64,000 nucleotides of DNA from Epithemia pelagica (Eukaryota > Bacillariophyta > Bacillariophyceae > Surirellales > Surirellaceae), in the NCBI GenBank assembly GCA_946965045.2, contig OX337228.1, positions 5,270,001 to 5,334,000 on the forward strand. Reading direction: 5' to 3'. A program made the position numbers and the translations under genes. Of this stretch, positions 57,977 through 64,000 are shown one piece after another; the first letter of the stretch is position 1; each line of letters opens with the position of its first letter. The notes beneath the pieces were generated by a model. The model was not told the DNA's origin. It searched no databases and saw only the letters and a program-made list of their open reading frames with translations.

Positions 57977-58549
57977 CTAGGCTTGTTGATGATTAAAGAA
58001 GAGATTTTGAAGCGGGTGCTTGAGCATCATCGCACCAAGCGAAATGTTGAAGCGATCCATATCCTTGCTGCCCATGTAGATTGTAACGACCTGGGGTTCC
58101 ATGCAGGCTTTAGGGTTGATGGAGCAGCGTGTGTAGAGGCGGATGCGTCCCATGGGAGGTCCGTTCTTGCTCGTCTTTCCAGAGACCTGGTCCAGGTGCG
58201 ACAGAGCAATGAACCCAACTGGAACAACCAACGCTGGTTCCTCATGCTCGCTTGTTGCATCCCGGTCAAAGACTGCAATCCGTAGGTAGTTGGTCGCAAG
58301 CTCCCGCTGCACAAGCAGATGGCCACGGTCGACGATGTTGTGGCCAGTGTCCTTGTTTCTCGACATGGGCCCGATGAGCGCGCAAACATCGCTGGCATAA
58401 AAGCACGACTTGAACGGGAGACCAGCACCACCCTCACGGCCATCCTCTTCGTTGAACTCGAACTTCGTCCTCATGTTGGTCATCTTGTTTCTTCTTCCTT
58501 GCCTCTTCCTGTCGTCTCTGTTTGATTGTTCCATTGCACGGCGGGTCAT
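57977..58549 (-). CDS. Unrecognised 190-aa protein
   Basis: Open frame from ATG 58549. The first 45 residues are basic and polar (RDDRKRQGRRNKMTNMRTKF, then EFNEEDGREGG). The rest looks globular with LPFKSCFYASDVCALIG, ELATNYLRIAVFDRD, PALVVPVGFIALSHLDQVSG and VVTIYMGSKDMDRFNISLGA. No signal peptide or membrane helix. I cannot place it in a family. It is divergent from the next gene, about 170 bp apart. The frame could have upstream or downstream exons that I cannot see; the lack of homology makes this only a probable gene. Confidence 0.5.
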   Translation of the reverse strand: MTRRAMEQSNRDDRKRQGRRNKMTNMRTKFEFNEEDGREGGAGLPFKSCFYASDVCALIGPMSRNKDTGHNIVDRGHLLVQRELATNYLRIAVFDRDATSEHEEPALVVPVGFIALSHLDQVSGKTSKNGPPMGRIRLYTRCSINPKACMEPQVVTIYMGSKDMDRFNISLGAMMLKHPLQNLFFNHQQA

Positions 58550-58720
58550 TCGGAAGTTGCTTCATGCTGCAAGTTGATTTTGTGGCGTGCGCCGATATTG
58601 TTCACGAATGAGTTCGGGGGGATTCCCTAGATGACACAAGAACGGAGAGCGGGCAACAATCAAACAAACAAACACAACAATCAAACGAACGAATCCCTAT
58701 TGTGTTCTCACTTTCCAACG

Positions 58721-59627
58721 ATGCGCCAGACGCGTAGTGCTACCAAACGAGCTGAGTCTGCGAAGAAGGAGCAGGAGGACTCCGCCGCAGCTCCCTCCAC
58801 AACCGCATTTCCCTCCGACAAGGGAAACAAGGGAAACAAGGCAAACAAGAAAATGAAGACAAAGACGGCCGTGGACAACAAAACGTCGAAGAAGAAGAAG
58901 ACGACGACGACGAAGTCTCCCGCTTCGACAAAGAAGCATGTGACCTTCAACCTTGAGGGTCCTTCGTCGTGGCACGAGCGCGCAAAACAGTGGCAACTCA
59001 CCATTGGGGATGAAGATGGTATCCCAGTGTTCTTCGTCAGCAACAAGGACGTCGAATGCGCTAACCTGTCGGATATCGCGGCAGAGCTCCTTGCGATCGA
59101 GGCTGTCGGCAAAGAAGGTAAGTTTGATTGTTCATTGTTGGTTTTGAGTCTCCCTTTCTCACGACGCGCCCTCTGCTGCCACAGACACCAAACCCAACAG
59201 CAAGCCCGACAACAAGCCCGACAGCAAGCCCGAGAAGGAGATCAAGAAGGAGGACGACGTCGAGAACAAGACTCCAGAGTCTTATGTGACCCCGAAGAAA
59301 GTAACTTCTTCCCCGAAGGTGGCGTCTCGAGCTTTTGCACTGACCCCCTCCCAGAAGCATGCTTTCCAGCGTCGGATTGCTGAGGAACAGGTGAAGGAAA
59401 GTGGAGCGACAGACCCTCGCCAGACTTTGAATGAGTCGCTGGCATTGGGAGAAAACATCCCGTCGTCTCCTCCTTTGTTCTTTAGCAATCCTTCCCGTGC
59501 ATACCGGACATCCATTGATTCGTATGCCGATGATGGATTTCTCGAGACCCAAGAAGACTTCATCGGTACGCAGCAAAACGGGCTTTTTGGTCCCGATTAC
59601 TTGGATCATGAGGACGAGGCGTACTAG
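58721..59627 (+). CDS. Unrecognised Lys-rich protein with KPD repeats
   Basis: Two exons (58721-59117 and 59185-59627), a 67-bp GT-AG intron, 279 aa from the ATG at 58721 (MRQTRSATKRAESAKKEQED). An in-frame ATG at 58631 would add 30 residues encoded by a CAAACAA-rich stretch that looks more like a leader. The N-terminal 80 residues are Lys/Thr-rich. A more ordered portion follows: HVTFNLEGPSSWHERAKQWQ and IPVFFVSNKDVECANLSDIA. Exon 2 begins with a short repeat (KPNSKPDNKPDSKPEKE) and then ALTPSQKHAFQRRIAEEQVK. Composition suggests a nuclear protein. No known domain was identified. Confidence 0.6.
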
Positions 59628-60135
59628 ATATCTACTGATGGACGTTTTAGGTATCCTTAATCACTAAATATGAATCGATTTGTCATCATGGTAGTGCTTC
59701 TACAGTCATTCTTGTTGTGATTATCATCATTGTCGTCGTCCAAGTCCTCGTCATTGTTGTGGCTATCATTGTCGTCGTTGTATTGTAGTCGTCCTTGTTG
59801 TAGCTATCATCGCTCATCCTGTTTGTCCTCTTCATCATCATCGTCATCGTCGTTATCCAGCTTGCCAGTGTCGGTAGTTGGGTCCCGGTTTGCGGGCACG
59901 CCTCGTATGGATGTACGAGGGAGTTTGTGATTGGTCCCAGACGAGCTATGATTCTTATCTCATATTTTGCGTTTTCGACACAACACGACAATGTACTAAA
60001 GTATAATATGAAGGAATAAACTAGTAAATCTTAATGTCATACTGCAACTCAACGTACCATGGTATTCTTTTTCAACAATAACACACTTTTACCACAAGGA
60101 AAGATCTAAGTTTGATCGGCTTCTTTGTTCGCGAT
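59628..60135. other. Interval with triplet simple repeats between convergent genes
   Basis: At about 59698-59860 the plus strand is built of TTGTTG, TCATCATC, GTCGTC and ATCATC words, a mixed (GTN/ATC) microsatellite. The rest is AT-rich 3' flank. No gene. Confidence 0.6.
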
Positions 60136-62982
60136 CTAAATACCAGGTTTTTTCGTAGCCAGAAGCACTCTACGATAATCACCCTGGACGGCAACGCGAT
60201 GGCCATCGAGCGTAAGGTTAACCCAAATGATCCCACTTGGGCGATCACCAGGAATGTCCTTTTGATGGAAGTAGAACTCTGAAAGCCTTTGTCCAGAAGG
60301 TAGATTGTAGCTGTTCTTTGGCATGGGATCGTGGATGGTCCCATCTTTTCCTTGGTACACGTAAAAATGTGCACGTGGATTTCCCAGCTCTCCAGTCTTA
60401 AAGCCACCAGCATGGACAGTATCTCCTCGAACGAGGAGAAACTTGCCGTACGGGATTTGTACCACGTTACCCAACTCATGCGTATAGTTCTCGCGCTTCT
60501 CAGCACGGTAGCTCCACAATTCAATGGACATACCCTCCTCCGTCAGGGGCATAAAAACAATGAAGGGGATGCGTTCCCGGAGTGGCAGATCTGAGAACGA
60601 TCGCCGAGTCATCCTTTTGCTTTTTTGTTGCTTCCCGGATGGCGTTTTTGGACTCTCGGACATGTTTCCTGTTACGGCCGGGAACAAGAAGTCGATGTGA
60701 GGTTCTTGCACTTCTTCCCGAGTGGATTTCATAAGCGAAAGGTGAATGCTCATTTGGTCTGCAAATGATTCATCTTTTGCGTACTTCATTCCATGGAGAG
60801 CTGAGGCAAGAAACTGCTTGAAATCTGTCGTGACTTTTTGGACATGTTCTGGGTCGCAGTCGTTGAAGTACCGAGTGTTAGCCACCATGCCCTCATGTTC
60901 CATCATCGCCATCAACAAATTTGGGGTGTAGTCTTGAACAGATTTGAAAAAGGTGCCCTTTCCTTTACTGTTCAGGTGTTTGCCTTTCCACACTTGCTCC
61001 AGCAACTGGAGGAGGTCTGGCGGCGTTGTAAAAAAACAGCCTTGATAGATTTTGTTTTCACTATCGTATAGCGATTTGAAATACTTCTTGCGCAATTCTC
61101 TATTTTGCAACATCTGTTGCTTTTGCCATTCACCCTCCTGCATTAACTCGTCGATCGCATTCATCTCCGGAGCAAAAGAATTGTCATCCGACATCTCCTG
61201 ATCAAAAGAATTGTCATCCGTGGTGTCACTTTCTGAAAATTCTGGCAAGGCAATTACTCGTACTAACATTCCAGAAAGGGAGCGATCGGGTCGAGTGGCG
61301 GGTTGAGCTTGTGCTGCAGGTGGGACGGGATTGCTCGGACGCTCCGGTGAACCTACGACCGGCTGGGTCGTGCGTTGTTGTTGCTGCGATAAAGGCAGAG
61401 CCCCCTGGTAACCTCCTCCATAATGGGGTTGATTATAGGACGGGGGATGCCCATGGTAATGCGGCTGAGGATGATGCGGCGGCGGAGGATGATGCGGCGG
61501 AGGATGATACGAAGGAGGATGATGATGATACGAAGGAGGATGATGATGATGATGCGGCGGAGGATGATACGAAGGAGGATGATGACGATGCGGTGGATCA
61601 TAATATGGCGGAGGATGATGACGATGCGGTGGATCATAATATGGCGGAGGATGAGGATGATGCGGTGGATCATAATACGGCGGAGGATGAGGATGATACG
61701 GCGGAGGATGATGTGGTGGCAGCTGAGGGGGCGAATTGTAGTGCCCAGAAACGTCTTGCGGAGGAGGCGGAGAAGGAAGAGCAGGAGGACGAGCAACAGC
61801 AGCAACTGGGCGGAAAACAGTAGTAGAAGAGGTAGCGAAAGCCTTCTTTGTTTTTTTTCCGTCGTCTTCATTTTCATCACTGGGTCGACCGCGTTTCTTT
61901 CCCTCGTCTTCGTCGTCGTCACCTTTCGTCGACGGTCGGATAACCTGTTCGGAGGACGTCGGCGATTCGTCCGAAAGGTTATAAAACAAAGACAGCTCGT
62001 CGCCCTTTTCGATCGGCTTGATTGCCTTGACTAGAAGATTTGGCATGATTCTCACGTTGTAATGATCATCCGATTCATCCGGTGGATTGTCTGTACCGTA
62101 CCGATGGTGTAGGTGGTCGTTGATTAAGTGCAGCCCCATGCCGAAGTGATCGTCGTTGTCTGCTTGAAGCCTTCGATTGTCACGTCCGAACTGAATCGCG
62201 TACTCGTTGGGTACAACTGTCCGAGACGTGACGTCGTTTCCCGTGTACGCACCAATCACTTCACCATCTTTGATTGTCCGAACTGCAAAAACGCCAAACC
62301 CGGCGCCTGGGAGTTTTGACTCCTTCACCTCAAACAGAAGCACTTTTCCAAGGTAGATCTTGACTACCGGATTGTTCGCAAATGTGTAACCGACATGCTT
62401 GCCGATCGGGAAGGTATGTTTTCTGTTCTTCTTGACAGGGAGACTCATTCCACTCGAAAGTGGCACAATCTTCCCCTTTTGCAAGCCAGAACCGGGCTTC
62501 CGAATTGGAGCTTCTTGGACCGAAAAAGTGGCCAAAATCTTCCGTGAGACATACTCTCCCATAGCACAGGCAAGTACAGCACTGTCTTTGATCTTGGAGA
62601 GCGTCTTGAGGCCTTCGGTGAAAGTCCTGATTGGATCCCGTCCAGAACGAGAAGGGAGTTTCTCCACTTCCTCGATGCCTTTCTTGTAGTCCGCTGTGCG
62701 CGTATCGATGAGGAGCTGCCGCATTTGAGTTTCCGAATACTGTTTGCTGTGGTCCTTCTCTGGATGGCCACGCCGAACATCTGCAAGCTTTTTATCCTTC
62801 ACTTTGGCAAAGTCTTGATCCGAAAGAAACCGATGGTGCTTTGTTGTTGTCGCTTCGTCTGTTGCTGCTGCTTCGGGTGCTGCGGCTGCTGCTGCTTCGG
62901 GCGCCGCTGCTGCTTTGGCTGACTGCTCTTCCGCTGCATCTATTGCAAGTATAAGAGCGTCAAGATTTCCTTTGTCACTCAT
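60136..62982 (-). CDS. SET-like domain / His-Pro repeat / 2OG-Fe(II) oxygenase-like fusion protein
   Basis: Single-exon 948 aa from ATG 62982. Residues 1-60 are Ala/Glu-rich. A SET-like domain lies at about 210-340: SKLPGAGFGVFAVRTIKDGE, GAYTG, NEYAIQFGRDNR, the NHS-equivalent LINDHLHHRYG, and VKAIKPIEKGDELSLFYN. Residues about 400-520 are a His/Pro/Tyr repeat (PPPYYDPPHRHH). From 640 onwards is a helical part, then a double-stranded beta-helix-like region: EPHIDFLFP near 761 (HxD), FIVFMPLTEEGMSIELWS, GKFLLVRGDTVHAGGF near 856 (distal His) and RAHFYVYQG (Arg for 2-oxoglutarate). SET domains methylate protein lysines, and such oxygenases hydroxylate or demethylate. The combination is unfamiliar to me. 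The repeat could be a linker. No targeting signal. Confidence 0.7.
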   Translation of the reverse strand: MSDKGNLDALILAIDAAEEQSAKAAAAPEAAAAAAPEAAATDEATTTKHHRFLSDQDFAKVKDKKLADVRRGHPEKDHSKQYSETQMRQLLIDTRTADYKKGIEEVEKLPSRSGRDPIRTFTEGLKTLSKIKDSAVLACAMGEYVSRKILATFSVQEAPIRKPGSGLQKGKIVPLSSGMSLPVKKNRKHTFPIGKHVGYTFANNPVVKIYLGKVLLFEVKESKLPGAGFGVFAVRTIKDGEVIGAYTGNDVTSRTVVPNEYAIQFGRDNRRLQADNDDHFGMGLHLINDHLHHRYGTDNPPDESDDHYNVRIMPNLLVKAIKPIEKGDELSLFYNLSDESPTSSEQVIRPSTKGDDDEDEGKKRGRPSDENEDDGKKTKKAFATSSTTVFRPVAAVARPPALPSPPPPQDVSGHYNSPPQLPPHHPPPYHPHPPPYYDPPHHPHPPPYYDPPHRHHPPPYYDPPHRHHPPSYHPPPHHHHHPPSYHHHPPSYHPPPHHPPPPHHPQPHYHGHPPSYNQPHYGGGYQGALPLSQQQQRTTQPVVGSPERPSNPVPPAAQAQPATRPDRSLSGMLVRVIALPEFSESDTTDDNSFDQEMSDDNSFAPEMNAIDELMQEGEWQKQQMLQNRELRKKYFKSLYDSENKIYQGCFFTTPPDLLQLLEQVWKGKHLNSKGKGTFFKSVQDYTPNLLMAMMEHEGMVANTRYFNDCDPEHVQKVTTDFKQFLASALHGMKYAKDESFADQMSIHLSLMKSTREEVQEPHIDFLFPAVTGNMSESPKTPSGKQQKSKRMTRRSFSDLPLRERIPFIVFMPLTEEGMSIELWSYRAEKRENYTHELGNVVQIPYGKFLLVRGDTVHAGGFKTGELGNPRAHFYVYQGKDGTIHDPMPKNSYNLPSGQRLSEFYFHQKDIPGDRPSGIIWVNLTLDGHRVAVQGDYRRVLLATKKPGI
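61420..61735 (-). repeat. Coding minisatellite for the His/Pro/Tyr repeat
   Basis: On the plus strand GGAGGATGATG-type units recur with variants; units near 61581-61690 such as GATGCGGTGGATCATAATA recur about every 39-45 bp. The array is open in several frames on both strands, which makes shadow frames look like long acidic or Arg-rich proteins. Confidence 0.75.
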
Positions 62983-63454
62983 GCTGTCTCGTTTTTGAGC
63001 GCCTGCTTTTTAATACTGTTTCTTAGGGCTTGGTTTCCCCATGGTCGAAACGCAAAAACTCGAAACACGAAACACAAGAAACACGAAACGCAGCATTCTC
63101 CTCAGCCCTCAGCTCACATTCCAAAAAAAAAATCTTGAGCTCACATACTAAAAAACGGTGAAGTTTTGGTATGTGGGCTGAGTTACTTAAGGATTTGCGT
63201 GCCAGTTTTGCGATGCGTGCGCGTTTTCGGAGAGGGAGGCGTGTTTCGCGCGAGGTCTGCTCCGAAAATCGTCCATTTTCTCGCTCTCTCACATTTTCGA
63301 GGTACTTACAAACTGATAATCCAACACGCAACACGAGCACGCAACACGGAAGTGATCATTGATACCAATAACTGACAAGAAATACATTCAATAAAATGGA
63401 TTGCTGTTATAAATAGTTAAGTTACATGCATTTTGATGATAAATGGAGATTAGA
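62983..63454. other. Intergenic region with ACGAAACAC-type repeats
   Basis: About 470 bp. At 63051-63095 the words CGAAAC, ACGAAACAC and AAGAAACAC repeat, and ACACGC, GCACGC, CACGAGCACGC recur near 63328-63345. An A10 run occurs at about 63123-63132. It is probably the promoter of the SET-fusion gene and 3' flank of the next gene. Confidence 0.4.
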
Positions 63455-64000
63455 TCAGGTTTCTACTGCACCAGATCCTTGCGTTTCTCTCCAGAGACGT
63501 GAGATGAAGCCATGATCTTGGTCGAAGGCGGATCGGTGACACTTGATTGCTTTTGACATCTTTTCAATTTCGGCATACGAGAGGCCCGCAGCTGCATAGT
63601 CTCTGTTGTTGGAATTTTGATTGTATAACAAGTACGCGAGCATATAGCGACGTGCCTTTGCTGACATTTTCCGCATGATTTCGGGTGTTGTTTTCTTCAG
63701 GCTCGCTGTCAAACATCGTAAAAAGGCAGCTTTGTCTTTCTTCTCATTCAGTGAGAAAGCACGAAAGACTTTTTTTGAGTAACCCCAGCCATACTCGATC
63801 CCCTCACCGGCCATTTCACAGTGATACTTGGTCGATACGAGAATCTCGATCCTGCAACGATGTCGTTCAGACAAGTCTTCCGCCAGCTTCTCCATTGCAG
63901 ATTTTTCGTTCTTGAAATCGGAGCATTCGCTCATCAGATGAACCATAGAGTACTTTTTGTAGTCCGCCTGATAGGCTTCTTTCACAGTCTTCTTATCCGC
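63455..64000 (-). CDS. Unrecognised protein, 5' part outside the window
   Basis: The frame is open to the last base of the window with no ATG before it, so the N-terminus lies beyond 64000. About 181 codons are visible, ending at TAA-type stop 63455. It reads SMVHLMSECSDFKNEKSAME, then MAGEGIEYGWGYSKKVFRAF and KKTTPEIMRKMSAKARRYML, and ends GFISRLWRETQGSGAVET. It is helical and charged with several Cys residues. No family recognised. The alternative starting codon near 63985 (GTG) is not likely to be used. Confidence 0.5.
   Translation of the reverse strand, partial: ADKKTVKEAYQADYKKYSMVHLMSECSDFKNEKSAMEKLAEDLSERHRCRIEILVSTKYHCEMAGEGIEYGWGYSKKVFRAFSLNEKKDKAAFLRCLTASLKKTTPEIMRKMSAKARRYMLAYLLYNQNSNNRDYAAAGLSYAEIEKMSKAIKCHRSAFDQDHGFISRLWRETQGSGAVET

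Noticed and set aside
61311-61823. Acidic repeat protein on the plus strand
   Set aside because: It is the antisense reading of the His/Pro minisatellite in the SET-fusion gene.
61423-62034. Arg/Met-rich protein on the plus strand
   Set aside because: Shadow frame of the same minisatellite; composition is a by-product of the repeat.
1-64000. tRNA, rRNA or CRISPR features
   Set aside because: No TTCGA-type T-arm with a matching acceptor stem, no rRNA stretches, and no regular short repeat-spacer array were found by eye; a covariance-model scan would be needed to exclude small RNAs.

Overview
The window reads as nuclear DNA of a diatom, probably a pennate one. Evidence: dense protein-coding genes on both strands with short GT-AG introns (about 50-100 bp); a DUF6824-type protein carrying the HDVLCGRGG signature that I know mainly from diatoms; a plastid-style presequence with an NAFAP cleavage motif; a triose-phosphate-type translocator without a presequence; and DNA transposons of the piggyBac and PIF/Harbinger types. 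I did not recognise any tRNA, rRNA or CRISPR. The species cannot be fixed from the sequence alone.

Layout. 1-5 kb: an ARF-family GTPase (cut by the window start), a roadblock-type dynein light chain, MUS81 and a three-repeat gelsolin/severin protein. 6-17.6 kb: three large, mostly disordered proteins (about 2020, 689 and 892 aa), the second with DUF6824 and the third with a degenerate J-like domain. 18.6-33.7 kb: compact housekeeping genes: ICT1-type release factor, chloroplast MsrA, a mitochondrial-carrier protein, a secreted/organellar protein ending in a bacterial-type xanthine phosphoribosyltransferase, an ER-anchored UBE2J-type E2, a YtoQ protein, a TMEM97-like protein, QTRT2, a thioredoxin-like protein, adenylosuccinate lyase and a choline-transporter-like protein containing a 14-bp microexon.

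33.8-37.8 kb is a complete piggyBac-type element: TTAA duplications, 12-bp terminal inverted repeats, palindromes near both ends and a 1023-codon transposase with all three catalytic Asp motifs. It lies between the transporter and a MED4-like gene whose 5' end I cannot resolve. 38.6-43.3 kb: a coiled-coil protein, an aldo/keto reductase and an acidic plastid-type protein. 43.4-46.5 kb is a PIF/Harbinger-type element with 29-bp inverted repeats and two divergent genes, each broken by a single lesion; it sits in what would otherwise be a bidirectional promoter of under 300 bp. 46.7-53.2 kb: stomatin-like 2, mitochondrial bL25, a PTPS/QueD-family enzyme with PTPS-III features, a sugar-phosphate translocator and LSM7.

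53.5-64 kb is more gene-poor: a basic disordered protein with a same-frame extension past its stop, a 1.57-kb segment without a recognisable gene bounded by a perfect 47-bp inverted repeat, simple repeats, three unrecognised proteins and a 948-aa protein that joins a SET-like domain, a His/Pro repeat and a 2-oxoglutarate/Fe(II)-oxygenase-like C-terminus. That fusion, the two transposons and the inverted-repeat segment are the most interesting items. Many neighbours are divergent or convergent with little spacing, so promoters are probably often shared. Exon borders are my own reading from splice signals, reading phase and family conservation.
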